DNA of 64,000 nucleotides from Acidovorax radicis N35 (lineage in GTDB: Bacteria > Pseudomonadota > Gammaproteobacteria > Burkholderiales > Burkholderiaceae_C): assembly GCF_000204195.1 (NCBI RefSeq), contig NZ_AFBG01000018.1, positions 434,001-498,000 on the forward strand. The letters are read 5' to 3'. Numbering within the stretch: the first letter of the stretch is position 1; each line of letters begins with the position of its first letter. The translations under genes and the position numbers were made by a program. The notes below the pieces were generated by a model. That model saw nothing but the letters and a program-made list of their open reading frames with translations. It searched no databases and was not told where the DNA came from. Of the stretch, positions 34,276 through 44,093 are shown piece after piece.

Positions 34276-35637
34276 ATGGCGATCGGTATGTTCGAATCTT
34301 TCATCACGGGTCACTGGTTTAGTGCGCCCGCAAAGGCCATTTGGAGCGACTCGGCCACCCTGCAGGGCTGGTTGGACGTGGAGGCTGCCCTGGCCCGAGC
34401 GCAAGCGGGGCTGGGAGTGATCCCGGCTGAAGCGGCGCAAGTGATCGCCACACACGCGAAGGTGGAACTGTTCGATCTACCGCAGTTGGCACAGGCGATC
34501 GCTTTCGCACAACATCCGCTGGTACCGGTGCTGCACCGGTTCGAGGAGCTGTGCGGTGAGCCTGCCGCCGGTTTCATCCACTGGGGTGCGACCACGCAGA
34601 ACATCTTCGACACCGCCAGCGCATTGCAGATGGTGCGAACGCACCGGCTGCTGGCGGGGCACCTGGATGCTGCCATCGCCGCGCTGTCCGCGCTGGTGGT
34701 GGAGCACCAGTGCACGCCGATGGCAGGCCGCACGCATGGCCAACACGCACTGCCGATGACCCTGGGCTTCAAGTTCGCGGGCTGGGTCGATGAACTGGAC
34801 CGTGGCCGCCGCCGCCTTGCTGAGCGGCTTGCACCCTCGTTTCCGGCCAGCATGGGGGGCGCCATCGGCACCTTTGCTGCCACAGGGCCACTCGGGCCCG
34901 CAGTGCAGGCGCTGATGGCGCAGCAACTGGGCTTGCTGTCGGCCGGTATGCCGCTGCGGTCGTCTTATGACCGGGCCAGCGACTATCTGGCCGCACTGGG
35001 TCTGCTGGCGGGCACGGCACAGAAGATCGCGCAGGACGTGGTCTTCATGCAGCGCACCGAGATCAGCGAAGTGGCGGAAGCCTTTCACATCGGGAAGGTG
35101 GGCAGCTCCACCATGGCGCAAAAGCGCAACCCCTCCACGGCACTGCTGCTAGTCAGTCTGGCGCGCATGCTGCGTACGCGGACTCAGGCCGCGCTGGAGA
35201 CCATGGTGCGCATGGACGAGGGTGACTCATCGGCCACCAACGTGGCCGACACGCTGCTGCCCGAGATCGCCATCGTCGCCACTTCGGTGGCCGAGACACT
35301 GGCGCGGCTGGCTCAAGGCCTGGTGGTCAATCCGCAGGCGATGTCCCGCAACCTGGAAATGACGCGGGGGTTGATCGCCTCTGAGGCAGTGATGATGCGG
35401 CTCACCCGCCTCATGGGCCGACATGAGGCGCATCGCCTGCTTTACACGGCAGCGCAACGCTCGCAGTCAGAGGATGTGCCTTTCATCGATGCGATCCGCG
35501 CACAGCCGCCCTTCAATGGCGGGGCCCTGCCGGATGAATTGCTCCAGGCGCTGGATGCGCAGGCCTATGTGGGCGAATCGGCGCGGCTCGCGGTGGACAC
35601 CGTGGCGCGCGTGGCACCCGGCTGCGTGGAGCCATAG
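34276..35637 (+). CDS. Fumarase/aspartase-superfamily lyase (CMLE/PcaB-like)
   Basis: 453 aa from the ATG at 34276, with GGAG five bases ahead. The superfamily signature GSSTMAQKRNPST is at residues 276-288. AGRTHGQHALPMTLGFKF and HWGATTQNIFDT mark the other active-site regions. The closest recognisable group is the 3-carboxy-cis,cis-muconate cycloisomerase-type lyases, but the signature reads MAQKRNP instead of MPHKRNP, so the actual substrate is uncertain. Its neighbours (porin, Bug receptor, GntR regulator) form a small catabolic or uptake locus. The stop abuts the convergent regulator stop with no base between. Confidence 0.85.
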   Translation: MAIGMFESFITGHWFSAPAKAIWSDSATLQGWLDVEAALARAQAGLGVIPAEAAQVIATHAKVELFDLPQLAQAIAFAQHPLVPVLHRFEELCGEPAAGFIHWGATTQNIFDTASALQMVRTHRLLAGHLDAAIAALSALVVEHQCTPMAGRTHGQHALPMTLGFKFAGWVDELDRGRRRLAERLAPSFPASMGGAIGTFAATGPLGPAVQALMAQQLGLLSAGMPLRSSYDRASDYLAALGLLAGTAQKIAQDVVFMQRTEISEVAEAFHIGKVGSSTMAQKRNPSTALLLVSLARMLRTRTQAALETMVRMDEGDSSATNVADTLLPEIAIVATSVAETLARLAQGLVVNPQAMSRNLEMTRGLIASEAVMMRLTRLMGRHEAHRLLYTAAQRSQSEDVPFIDAIRAQPPFNGGALPDELLQALDAQAYVGESARLAVDTVARVAPGCVEP

Positions 35638-36792
35638 CTACCGCGCAGGGGCTGCTACCGATGTGCCCGCACGGTGCGTCACCGGCGTCAGGCGCACGCC
35701 GTAGGGTGTCCCGGCATTGGCCCAACGCGTCGTGATGGCGCGGTGCAGGCCATCGACTTGGTCGGCCACGCTGCAACCGATAACCTCGAAAAAGTCAGCA
35801 TGCTCGCTGGCCAGGTCTGTGCGGCCGAGCAATACCACGCTCAGCTGCGCGGGCACCGCAATCCCGCTGTGGGCCAGCAGGCGCTGGAATAGGGCGCCAT
35901 CTTCGATGCCCCAGGCCACCAGGGCGGTGAAGGGCAAGGCACCCGCGCTGTCGGCACCGTTCGTGTGGGCCAGGACCTGTTCCACCAGCCGGGCGGTGTA
36001 GTCCTCGTGCGGCAGCGTGTCCAATGTGATTTCCTGGAGCCCCACGTCGGGCAGCGTGGCCTGCAAGTATTCGAAGCGCCGCCGTCCGAGTTGGGTGGCC
36101 AGGAAGGGGTGCGAGGTGCAAGCGTAGGCGATGCGCCGGTGGCCTTGCTCTATCAACAGGGCGATGGCGGCGGCCAGCGGCTCGCCCCACTCGGTACCCA
36201 CAGCCTCGATATCGGCACCGACCAGCGCTGCACCGTCCACGGCCAGGACATCGCACTTGTCGCGCAGAGCAGCCAGCAGGGCGATGGGAATGGCCTTGAA
36301 GGTGGATTGCACCACGCAGGCATCGAAGCGCGGCAAGCCCTTGAGCACCGTGAGCGCATGGTCCGGGTCGGTGTACGCCAGCTCCAGCACCCGGTGCCCC
36401 TCGGCAGCCAGGCGGTGCTGCAGGCCTTCGATCAGCACGCGCCCGCGCGCAATGCTGATGGAGCGGCGCAACAGCAGCACCGATTTCACAGAGGAGGTGG
36501 CTGCCGCGGGGGCTCTGGGATGCGTACCCTTACTCGGGGGGAGACTCGTTTCAGTAGCCGTCGCAAGTTGTGAGCCTGCGCCCAGGAAATAGGTGCCCCG
36601 ACCCACCTGGGCATCAATCAGACCTTTTTCCTTGAGGCCTTGGAAAGCCCGCTGAACCAGCATTTGCGATGCATCAAAGCGCTTCATCAGTTCGCGGATG
36701 GTCGGGAGTCGGTCGCCCGGACGGGCTTCGTGGGCGAGTTGGTCCAGGAACTGTTCGAGATCTGGCGAAGGGCTGCTGCGCATGGTGTTCAT
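35638..36792 (-). CDS. GntR-type regulator with LacI-like ligand domain
   Basis: 384 aa from the ATG at 36792 (MNTMRSSPSPDL). The N-terminal GntR winged helix (about 10-75, with GDRLPTIRELMKRFDASQML) is fused to a periplasmic-binding-protein-like effector domain (about 110-370, with LIEQGHRRIAYACTSHPF). This hybrid occurs in the AraR class. CAATACA overlaps its start and also occurs upstream of the porin, so it probably regulates itself, the porin-receptor pair and the lyase. An alternative ATG at 36783 would trim three residues. Confidence 0.87.
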   Translation of the reverse strand: MNTMRSSPSPDLEQFLDQLAHEARPGDRLPTIRELMKRFDASQMLVQRAFQGLKEKGLIDAQVGRGTYFLGAGSQLATATETSLPPSKGTHPRAPAAATSSVKSVLLLRRSISIARGRVLIEGLQHRLAAEGHRVLELAYTDPDHALTVLKGLPRFDACVVQSTFKAIPIALLAALRDKCDVLAVDGAALVGADIEAVGTEWGEPLAAAIALLIEQGHRRIAYACTSHPFLATQLGRRRFEYLQATLPDVGLQEITLDTLPHEDYTARLVEQVLAHTNGADSAGALPFTALVAWGIEDGALFQRLLAHSGIAVPAQLSVVLLGRTDLASEHADFFEVIGCSVADQVDGLHRAITTRWANAGTPYGVRLTPVTHRAGTSVAAPAR

Positions 36793-36879
36793 ACAATACA
36801 CCACAAATTGAACGGTATCGGGATGTGGCGAAACGCCAGAGTGTCCAGCTTGGAAGCCCTGCTGATGGAGGACTACCTG

Positions 36880-37923
36880 TTATGCGCTCTCGCGCTCAAT
36901 GATCGAAAAACCGATGTCCACCACAGGCTCTGCCACTGGCTTGCCTTCGGCACGATCGGCAATGAAGCCTGCCGCCGTTTGGCCCATGCGGGTGCCGTCG
37001 ATGCGCACGGTGGTGAGGCTCGGGATCACGGTCTGGGCGAACTCCAAGTCTCCAAAACCGACGACGGCCAATTGGTCGGGGACTGCCATTGCGCGCGCAT
37101 GCGCTTCGGTGAGCGCCCCCAGGGCCAGCATGTCGGAGCTGCAGAACACAGCGTCGATATCTGGTTGCACCGCCAGCAATGCGGCCAGGCCTGCACGCCC
37201 TTCGGTATGGGATGTGGGAGACTTCTCCAGCTGTAGCGCTGGCTCGCGCAGGCCCAGCCGGTCCGCTTCGGCGTAGAAACCCTTGCGCCGCCGCGCGGCG
37301 CGTTCATCGTCTCCGCTGAGCAGCGCCAGCCGGCGCCGTCCTTTGGCATGCAGGTGCTTGCACACGGCGGCGCCCAGTTGTTCGTGCGACAGCCCGACCA
37401 GCATGTCGATGGGGGTGGGGGTGAAGTCCCAGGTTTCCACCACGGGGATGCCGGAGGCCTGCAGCAGGCGCCGCCCCTCTGGGGAATGCATGATGCCGGT
37501 GAGCACAATGCCATCGGGCCTGCGGCCCACGATGGCGCGCAGCAGTTCGTCTTCACGCGAATGTGCATAGCCCACCTGGCCCAGCATCACCTGGTAGCCA
37601 CGCAGCTCCAGGGCATCGGTGAGCGATTGGACCATCTCGCCGAACAGCTGCCCCGTGGTGGTGGGCACGAGGGCCGTGACCAGATGGCTGCGTGCTGAAC
37701 GCAGGCCCCCTGCAATGAGATTGGGCACATATCCCAGGCTGGAGACCGCTGCCTGCACCCGGGTGCGCGTAGGCTCCGACACCTGGTTCGGCGTATTGAT
37801 CGCGCGGGACACGGTGATCATCGACACCCCCGCCTGTTCTGCCACCTCGCGCAGCGTCACTACGGGCCGGTCGCGGGTGGCTGACGATGCGGACGCGCGG
37901 GGGCTGGAGGGGTTAAGCGGCAT
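36880..37923 (-). CDS. LacI-family transcriptional regulator
   Basis: 347 aa. HTH: VTLREVAEQAGVSMITVSRA and INTPNQVSEPTRTRV. The effector domain (about 75-335) is sugar-acid/sugar-binding (HEQLGAAVCKHLHAKG, RRRLALLSGDDERAARRR). It ends with IGFSIIERESA. Its neighbours are the D-glucarate genes, and a perfect TGTTAACGTTAACA palindrome with the CG centre typical of LacI operators lies before kdgD. It is therefore the likely local glucarate regulator (inference). ATG at 37923. Confidence 0.9.
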   Translation of the reverse strand: MPLNPSSPRASASSATRDRPVVTLREVAEQAGVSMITVSRAINTPNQVSEPTRTRVQAAVSSLGYVPNLIAGGLRSARSHLVTALVPTTTGQLFGEMVQSLTDALELRGYQVMLGQVGYAHSREDELLRAIVGRRPDGIVLTGIMHSPEGRRLLQASGIPVVETWDFTPTPIDMLVGLSHEQLGAAVCKHLHAKGRRRLALLSGDDERAARRRKGFYAEADRLGLREPALQLEKSPTSHTEGRAGLAALLAVQPDIDAVFCSSDMLALGALTEAHARAMAVPDQLAVVGFGDLEFAQTVIPSLTTVRIDGTRMGQTAAGFIADRAEGKPVAEPVVDIGFSIIERESA

Positions 37924-38048
37924 GCGTCGAGTCTATATAAGGCAAAGGCCTTCAAGACCGCACCCCCAACCGGTGACCGAGGTCGCCGTAAAAAGCCTCC
38001 AGACCGCCACCAGGGTGTTTCGGAAAACGCCCCTCTTGCGTTGTGGAG

Positions 38049-38603
38049 TTACTTGGCTTCGTGCAGATAGGCCTCGAACAATTGTTGGTGCAGGGCGGTC
38101 GGGGTGGGCGTGACCTGCGGATTGCCAAGGTCATAGGGGTAAGTGGGCAGGGCGGTCAGGCCCAGACGCAGGAACCACTGGCGGGTCTCGTCGAATGTCC
38201 CGCCGTAGCAGCACTGGGTCAGGATGGCGCCAGCGATGTTTGAAGTTCCGCACAACGAGAACTGCCCTTCGCTGTCCAGTTGCACCACCACGCTTTCAGC
38301 AATGGGCTTCAACGACGGCTCACGCCAGTAGCCAAAATAGTTGCCTTCATCATCGGCCACCACAAAGGCAACGTGGCGGCAGACCTCGGCAATGGCCCGG
38401 ATGTTTGCCGCAATCTCGGGGTCAGTCCGCTCGGCTTCAGTCAGGTAGCTGGTGTCCAGCCACGGCGTCCACTGGGGCTCTGCGCTCATCCGGACGCCCG
38501 TACGGCGCTGCAGTTCCTCCTGATGCAGGACAAGGACCGCAAGGTCCTGCGGCAGAGGTTCGCCTTGCAATCTGAGAAGGGAGAACTGTGTGTGGATGCT
38601 CAT
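38049..38603 (-). CDS. Uncharacterised protein, 184 aa
   Basis: No family is recognised with confidence. It is soluble, with a central beta-rich stretch (VAFVVADDEGNYFGYWREP, then VVVQLDSEGQFSLCG) that resembles SMI1/KNR4-like immunity or knot-type domains. It ends in a helical tail. ATG at 38603. It sits between the lacI-type gene and kdgD without an obvious metabolic link to either. Confidence 0.75.
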   Translation of the reverse strand: MSIHTQFSLLRLQGEPLPQDLAVLVLHQEELQRRTGVRMSAEPQWTPWLDTSYLTEAERTDPEIAANIRAIAEVCRHVAFVVADDEGNYFGYWREPSLKPIAESVVVQLDSEGQFSLCGTSNIAGAILTQCCYGGTFDETRQWFLRLGLTALPTYPYDLGNPQVTPTPTALHQQLFEAYLHEAK

Positions 38604-38918
38604 GGGCTGGGGTGTGCTGATTCAAGCCGAGCGTAACGCAGACCGCAGGCCCGATCACGCGAAAGCCCCATGAACGAGCCACCGGCATGGCTTTTGTTAT
38701 CTCATGACATAGGGTTATCCACTATGTCTGATTGATTTGTTAACGTTAACATTTGACATATCTGCTGTTGTTAACAGGTTTTGAAATGAGTTCAGAGGCT
38801 GTTTACATGCCCAGGCTCCTGGGATAGGCGGCTTGTATGACCTCTTGATTTTCGCGGAACCGGTTCTATTGCGTTGGTTCCCGTTCGTTTGTGACCCCTG
38901 ACCTGTTGATCTGACTGA
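38604..38918. other. Intergenic regulatory region before kdgD
   Basis: 315 bases. It contains an AT-rich stretch (around 38695-38790) with the LacI-type palindrome at 38738-38751 and a further GTTAAC-like half-site near 38770. No coding sequence or RNA gene is recognised. The weak ribosome site directly ahead of kdgD is not obvious. Confidence 0.5.
38738..38751. promoter_or_regulatory. Operator palindrome TGTTAACGTTAACA
   Basis: Perfect 14-base palindrome centred on CG, 168 bases upstream of the kdgD start. It has the form of a LacI-family operator, and a LacI gene lies upstream. Related half-site GTTAAC recurs at about 38770. Confidence 0.7.
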
Positions 38919-39836
38919 ATGACCATGAACCCGCAAGAACTCAAATCCATCATGGGCTCCGGCCTGCTGTCCTTCCCCATCACGGACTTCGACGAGCAGG
39001 GTGAATTCCGCCCCAAGACCTACATCGAGCGCCTGGAGTGGCTGGCCCCCTACGGCGCCAGCGCCCTGTTCGCCGCCGGCGGCACGGGTGAGTATTTCTC
39101 GCTGTCCGGCCCCGAGTACGGCCAGGTCATCAAGACCGCCGTGGATACCTGCCGCAGCAAGGTGCCGATCATTGCCGGTGCCGGTGGCCCCACCCGCACG
39201 GCCATCGCCCATGCCCAGGAGGCCGAGCGCCTGGGCGCCCACGGCATCCTGCTCTTGCCCCACTACCTGACCGAAGCGGGCCAAGAGGGTTTGATCGAGC
39301 ATGTGGCGGCGGTCTGCAAGAGCGTGAAGTTTGGTGTGATCGTCTACAACCGCGACCGCACCAAGCTCACGGCCGATTCCCTGGCCATCCTGGCCGATCG
39401 CTGCCCGAACCTGGTGGGCTTCAAGGATGGCGTGGGCAACATCGAGACCATGTCTTCCATCTTCATGAAGATGGGCGACCGCTTCTCCTACCTGGGCGGC
39501 CTGCCCACGGCCGAGGTGTATGCAGCGGCCTACAAGGCGCTGGGCACGCCGGTGTACTCGTCGGCGGTGTTCAATTTCATCCCCAAGACGGCGATGGAGT
39601 TCTACAAGGCCGTGGCCAGCGACGACATCGCCACGCAGCACAAGTTGCTCAAGGAGTTCTTCATGCCTTACCTGGCGATTCGCAACCGGGTGGAAGGCTA
39701 CGGCGTGAGCATCATCAAGGCGGGCGCCAGGATCGTGGGCCACGACGGTGGCCCGGTGCGGGCTCCGCTCACGGACTTGAAGCCCGGCGAGATGGAAGAG
39801 CTTGCCGCGTTGATCAAGAAGCTTGGGCCGCAGTAA
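38919..39836 (+). CDS. kdgD: 5-dehydro-4-deoxyglucarate dehydratase
   Basis: 305 aa of the DHDPS/NAL family. The Schiff-base Lys169 is in VGFKDGVGN, with Tyr143 (IVYNRD). [10 protein letters not shown] is the substrate-carboxylate loop. It converts 5-keto-4-deoxyglucarate to 2-oxoglutarate semialdehyde, CO2 and water. Two ATGs six bases apart (38919 and 38925) are possible. It is followed by a Bug receptor and gudD, so it belongs to the glucarate/galactarate pathway. The enzyme oxidising the product semialdehyde is not in this locus. Confidence 0.93.
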   Translation: MTMNPQELKSIMGSGLLSFPITDFDEQGEFRPKTYIERLEWLAPYGASALFAAGGTGEYFSLSGPEYGQVIKTAVDTCRSKVPIIAGAGGPTRTAIAHAQEAERLGAHGILLLPHYLTEAGQEGLIEHVAAVCKSVKFGVIVYNRDRTKLTADSLAILADRCPNLVGFKDGVGNIETMSSIFMKMGDRFSYLGGLPTAEVYAAAYKALGTPVYSSAVFNFIPKTAMEFYKAVASDDIATQHKLLKEFFMPYLAIRNRVEGYGVSIIKAGARIVGHDGGPVRAPLTDLKPGEMEELAALIKKLGPQ

Positions 39837-39931
39837 GGACTACTCCCTCTCTGTCTGCCCCGCGCATCTCTTTGAACAAGGCCCCACAAGAGGGCCATCG
39901 AACACCCCCATCACCTCCGGAGACATCCGCC

Positions 39932-40906
39932 ATGTTCCTCAAGAAACAACTGCTGCTGGTTGCCAGCGCCTGCACCCTGGCTTTTGCCGCAACGGCGCAG
40001 ACCATCCCCTGGCCCGAGAAGCCCGTGACCATCGTCGTGCCGTTCCCAGCCGGCGGCTCCACCGACATGGTGGCCCGCGCCATGGCGCAGCACATGGGCG
40101 ACAAGCTGGGCCAGAACTTCGTCGTGGACAACCGCCCCGGTGCCACAGGCACGCTGGGCGCGGGCATGGTCAAGCGTGCGCAGGCCGATGGCTACACGTT
40201 GCTGGTGTCTTCGCTGGGTGCCTTCGTCGTGGCGCCGCACCTGCTCAAGAGCGTGCCGTATGACGCGCTCAAGGATTTCGACTACATCACCGTGCCCGTG
40301 CAGGCGCCCAACGTGCTGGTGGCCGCGCCCAACCAGAAGGCCCGCACCGTGAAAGAGGTGATCGCCCAGCTCAAGGCCAACCCCGGCAAGGTGAGCTTTG
40401 CGAGTTCGGGCAACGGTTCGTCGGACCACCTCTCGGCCGAAGTGTTCTGGCAGCAGAGCGGCACCGAAGGCTTGCACATCCCCTACAAGGGCGGCGCACC
40501 GGCCATCAATGACCTGCTGGGCGGGCAGGTGGAGTTCTCGTTCCAGAACGTGAACGCCGTGCTCGCACACATCCGCGCCGGCAAGCTGCATGCGATCGCC
40601 GTCACCGGCGACAAGCGCAGCCCCGTGCTGCCCGATGTTCCCACTCTGGCCGAGGCCGGCGTGGCCGGTGCCGAGGTCTACTCGTGGCAGGGCATGGCCG
40701 CGCCCAAGGGCCTGCCGCCTGCGCTCAAGAAGAAGCTGTCGGACGCCGCCGTCGCCGCCATGAACGACCCTGCGGTGAAGAAGCGCATGCTCGACCAGGG
40801 CCTGGAGATCGTGGCCAGCACGCCCGAAGCCTTCACCGCCTACCAGGCACGTGAGTTCGCGCGCTGGAAGACGGTCATCGAAACCCGAAAAATCACTGCC
40901 GATTGA
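39932..40906 (+). CDS. Bug-family periplasmic solute receptor
   Basis: 324 aa from the ATG at 39932, preceded by CGGAG. Signal peptide with hydrophobic region 6-20 ending AATAQT. The motif [20 protein letters not shown] and the loop [10 protein letters not shown] match the Bug family. Its position between kdgD and gudD makes D-glucarate or galactarate the likely ligand. No TctAB permease is in the window. Confidence 0.93.
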   Translation: MFLKKQLLLVASACTLAFAATAQTIPWPEKPVTIVVPFPAGGSTDMVARAMAQHMGDKLGQNFVVDNRPGATGTLGAGMVKRAQADGYTLLVSSLGAFVVAPHLLKSVPYDALKDFDYITVPVQAPNVLVAAPNQKARTVKEVIAQLKANPGKVSFASSGNGSSDHLSAEVFWQQSGTEGLHIPYKGGAPAINDLLGGQVEFSFQNVNAVLAHIRAGKLHAIAVTGDKRSPVLPDVPTLAEAGVAGAEVYSWQGMAAPKGLPPALKKKLSDAAVAAMNDPAVKKRMLDQGLEIVASTPEAFTAYQAREFARWKTVIETRKITAD

Positions 40907-40911
40907 TTCGG

Positions 40912-41030
40912 TACAACCCCCTGAGTCGCTTCGCGCCTTCCCCCTTCTCTCGAACTACTGCGTAGTTCGAGAGAAGGGGGACACCTCCAGCGCGGCGGGG
41001 CGGCCCTTGCGCGGCGGTCCTAGCTTGGGC
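40912..41030. repeat. Second dispersed repeat with long hairpin
   Basis: ACAACCCCCTGAG...GGCGGCCCTTGCGCGGCGG repeat. Its centre, 40940-40980, is a perfect 19-base stem (CCCCCTTCTCTCGAACTAC / GTAGTTCGAGAGAAGGGGG) with a TGC loop. A decayed inverted copy with the shared ends lies at 45850-45915. It falls between the Bug receptor and gudD. It could also act as a terminator or mRNA-stability hairpin. Confidence 0.7.
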
Positions 41031-41081
41031 TGCGCGTATTTTCACCAGACCCGCCTTCTGACTTGGCAATTGAAGACCACC

Positions 41082-42434
41082 ATGACCACCTCTTCCATCC
41101 CTTCTGTCACCAGCACCCCCGTCGTCACCGAGCTGCGCGTGGTGCCCGTGGCGGGCCACGACAGCATGCTCATGAACCTGAGCGGCGCGCACGGCCCGTT
41201 CTTCACGCGCAACCTGATCATCCTGCGTGACAGCGCGGGCAACACCGGCGTGGGCGAAGTGCCCGGCGGCGAGAAGATTCGCCAGACCATCGAGGATGCA
41301 CGGCCGCTGATCGTGGGCCGGCCCATCGGCCACCACAACGCCGTACTCAACGCCATGCGCGCCCAGTTCGCCGACCGCGATGCGGGCGGGCGCGGCCTGC
41401 AGACGTTCGACCTGCGCATCACCATCCATGCCGTGACGGCGGTGGAGTCGGCCTTCCTGGATCTGCTGGGCCAGCACCTGAACGTGCCCGTGGCCGCGCT
41501 GCTGGGCGATGGCGTGCAGCGCGATGCGGTGCAGATGCTGGGTTATCTGTTCTACGTGGGCGACCGCGCAAAGACCGACCTGGCCTACCGCACCGAGCCC
41601 GGTGCCGACAACGACTGGTTTCGCCTGCGCAACGAGAAGGCCATGACGGCCGACGGCATCGTGCGCCTGGCCGAAGCCGCGTACGAGCGCTATGGCTTTG
41701 CCGACTTCAAGCTCAAGGGCGGCGTGCTGCGTGGCGAGGAAGAGGTCGAGGCCATCCGCGCGCTGCACGAGCGCTTCCCGGAGGCGCGCGTGACGCTGGA
41801 CCCCAACGGCGGCTGGCTGCTGAAAGATGCGGTGCGCATCACGCGCGACCTGCACGGCGTGATGGCCTATGCCGAAGACCCCTGCGGCGCCGAAGGCGTG
41901 TTCTCGGGCCGTGAGGTGATGGCCGAGTTCCGCCGCGCCACAGGCCTGCCCACCGCCACCAACATGGTGGCCACCGACTGGCGCGAGATGGCCCACAGCC
42001 TGGCCCTGCAGTCGGTGGACATCCCTCTGGCCGACCCGCACTTCTGGACCATGGCTGGCTCGGTGCGCGTGGCGCAGATGTGCCAGGCCTTCGGCCTGAC
42101 CTGGGGCTCGCACTCCAACAACCACTTCGACGTCTCGCTGGCCATGTTCACCCACGTGGGCGCTGCCGCGCCGGGGCGTGTGACGGCGATCGACACGCAT
42201 TGGATCTGGCAGGACGGCGAGCGCCTCACCAAGGAGCCCTTCCAGATCAGGGATGGCTACATCCAGCTGCCCAAGAAGCCCGGCTTGGGCGTGGAGCTGG
42301 ACATGGACGAGGTCGAGCGTGCCCACCGCCTGTACCTGCAGCACGGGCTGGGCGCACGCGACGATGCGGTCGCCATGCAGTACCTGATCCCTGGATGGAA
42401 GTTCAACAACAAGGCGCCTTGCATGGTGCGGTGA
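41082..42434 (+). CDS. gudD: Glucarate dehydratase
   Basis: 450 aa enolase-superfamily enzyme from the ATG at 41082. [23 protein letters not shown] (catalytic KxK region), TLDPNGGW and AEDPCGAEG (metal ligands), and [10 protein letters not shown] (the His-Asp dyad) match glucarate dehydratase. It dehydrates D-glucarate to 5-keto-4-deoxyglucarate, which KdgD processes. A terminator follows at 42480. The frame is open further upstream, but that stretch overlaps the receptor gene and repeat. Confidence 0.95.
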   Translation: MTTSSIPSVTSTPVVTELRVVPVAGHDSMLMNLSGAHGPFFTRNLIILRDSAGNTGVGEVPGGEKIRQTIEDARPLIVGRPIGHHNAVLNAMRAQFADRDAGGRGLQTFDLRITIHAVTAVESAFLDLLGQHLNVPVAALLGDGVQRDAVQMLGYLFYVGDRAKTDLAYRTEPGADNDWFRLRNEKAMTADGIVRLAEAAYERYGFADFKLKGGVLRGEEEVEAIRALHERFPEARVTLDPNGGWLLKDAVRITRDLHGVMAYAEDPCGAEGVFSGREVMAEFRRATGLPTATNMVATDWREMAHSLALQSVDIPLADPHFWTMAGSVRVAQMCQAFGLTWGSHSNNHFDVSLAMFTHVGAAAPGRVTAIDTHWIWQDGERLTKEPFQIRDGYIQLPKKPGLGVELDMDEVERAHRLYLQHGLGARDDAVAMQYLIPGWKFNNKAPCMVR

Positions 42435-42479
42435 ACTTCGCGGTTTAGCCGTGCGGATGGGGAACGACCCCACCAAATC

Positions 42480-42506
42480 AAAAAGCCCCGACGGACGGGG
42501 CTTTTT
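42480..42506. terminator. Bidirectional rho-independent terminator
   Basis: AAAAAGCCCCG / CGGGGCTTTTT stem with an ACGGA loop, between the convergent gudD and envZ genes. Confidence 0.9.
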
Positions 42507-42536
42507 GCTGGGTGGTGGTTCGCGGCGGCTGAGCGC

Positions 42537-44075
42537 TCAGGCTGTCCGGTCTTCGGCCCGGCGTCGGGGCAACTGGCGTTTGATGGAGGGCCGCTGCAGT
42601 CTCTGCTTGGGGTCCGCGCCATCGGGCAAGTCGGTGGCGCGCTGCAGTTGCAGGTGGGCCACCAGGCCGCCCGTGCTGGAGTTGGCCAGCGCAAAGATGC
42701 CGCCCATGCGCTGCACGGTCTTGTCCACGATGGAAAGCCCCAGCCCCGCGCCTGCCGCTGCGGTGCGAGCAGAGTCACCGCGAAAGAAGGGCTTGGTGAG
42801 ATTCGACAATTGCTCGGGCGGCACGCCGGGGCCATGGTCGCGCAGCTTGATCAGCACCCAGTTCTCGCGGCCTTTGGCGGCAATGTCCACGTTGGTGATA
42901 CCCGTGTCCTCGGCTTTGCCGTAGCGCCGCGCGTTCTCAAGCAGGTTGGAGATGACGCGGGCCAGTTCCACTTCGTCGGCCAGCACATTGAGGTCTTCGG
43001 GCACGGACATCGTGATCTGCAGTTCGCGATGGTCTTGCACGGCATAGACGCAAGACGACACCACGGCATGCAGGTTGACGGGTGTCAGCGTGACGTGGTC
43101 GGGCCGTGCGTAGTCGAGGAATTTGTCGATCGTGGCATCAAGCTGAACGATGTCGGCCACCATGTGCTCGCGCGCCACTTCATCGGTCACGCTCATCTCG
43201 GTTTCCAGCCGCAGGCGGGCAAGCGGCGTGCGCAGGTCGTGCGAAATGCCAGCCAGCATCACGGCGCGGTCTTGCTCCAGCTTGGCCAGTTTTTGTGCCA
43301 TGCGGTTGAAGCCGATATTCACTTCTCGGATTTCGCTGGTCACCACTTCTTCGTCGAGGTGACTGGCTGCAAAGTCGCCGTCCTTGACGCGGTTGGCGGC
43401 GTAAGAGAGTTGCTTGAGCGGCCGGTTGATCAGCCGCGCAATGGCCGCAGCGCCAGCCAATGACAGCGCCCCCGCCGTGATCAGCCAGATCAGCCAGGTG
43501 CGGCCGCCCGCCGGGCTGAAGCGTGAGCGGTCCATCAGAAGCCAGTTGGGGTCGCCATTGATGTTGAAGCCGACCCACAGGCCGGTCTCTCCATTTACGT
43601 TTTGCGCCACGATGGTGTCGGGCCCCAGGCGCTGCGTGAGTTCGTCGGTCAGGCGGTTGCCCAGGGCCGTGCCCTCCAGCAGCTCGAACTTGTCGCGTGG
43701 TTCACGCGGCAGGATGCGCACGCCTTCCTGGTCGGCCATGGTCTTGATGAGCGACACGCGGGCAATGGCGTCGGAATGCACCAGCGCCGCGCGGCTCAGG
43801 TTTACCAGCGATGCGATCTGCTGCGCGGTGTGGAGGGTGCGCGGTTCGAACTCCAGCGCCCGCAAAGTTTGCAGCCACGCCAGAATGCTCCCCACCAGCA
43901 GCAGTGCCAGCAGGAAGAAAGTGCGCCAGAAGAGATTGAGGCCCACACGCGCCCGCTGCTCCCGAGCCTGTCTCAAGGACTCCAGAGGGGCGGGGCTGGT
44001 GGCGTCGGGGGAAGCGGTCACGGACTGCCGGAACGATGATGATCTCGACCTCGGATTGCCGTCGGAATTGTGCAT
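42537..44075 (-). CDS. envZ: EnvZ-type sensor histidine kinase
   Basis: 512 aa. TM1 at about 50-70, a periplasmic region of about 120 residues, TM2 at about 195-215, HAMP, then H box with His279 (GISHDLRTPLARL), N box NLLENARRYG, and G boxes DHGPGVP and GAGLGLSIV. The N-terminal 45 residues are polar, longer than in E. coli EnvZ. It phosphorylates the OmpR-type regulator encoded 18 bases upstream in response to osmotic or envelope signals. The C-terminal ~40 residues are basic and low complexity. Confidence 0.9.
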   Translation of the reverse strand: MHNSDGNPRSRSSSFRQSVTASPDATSPAPLESLRQAREQRARVGLNLFWRTFFLLALLLVGSILAWLQTLRALEFEPRTLHTAQQIASLVNLSRAALVHSDAIARVSLIKTMADQEGVRILPREPRDKFELLEGTALGNRLTDELTQRLGPDTIVAQNVNGETGLWVGFNINGDPNWLLMDRSRFSPAGGRTWLIWLITAGALSLAGAAAIARLINRPLKQLSYAANRVKDGDFAASHLDEEVVTSEIREVNIGFNRMAQKLAKLEQDRAVMLAGISHDLRTPLARLRLETEMSVTDEVAREHMVADIVQLDATIDKFLDYARPDHVTLTPVNLHAVVSSCVYAVQDHRELQITMSVPEDLNVLADEVELARVISNLLENARRYGKAEDTGITNVDIAAKGRENWVLIKLRDHGPGVPPEQLSNLTKPFFRGDSARTAAAGAGLGLSIVDKTVQRMGGIFALANSSTGGLVAHLQLQRATDLPDGADPKQRLQRPSIKRQLPRRRAEDRTA

Positions 44076-44093
44076 ACAGACAAGGAGAGGGGG

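Noticed and set aside
40940-40980. CRISPR repeat or riboswitch interpretation of the long hairpin
   Set aside because: No array of spaced repeats and no conserved aptamer features; the end sequences recur elsewhere as a dispersed repeat.
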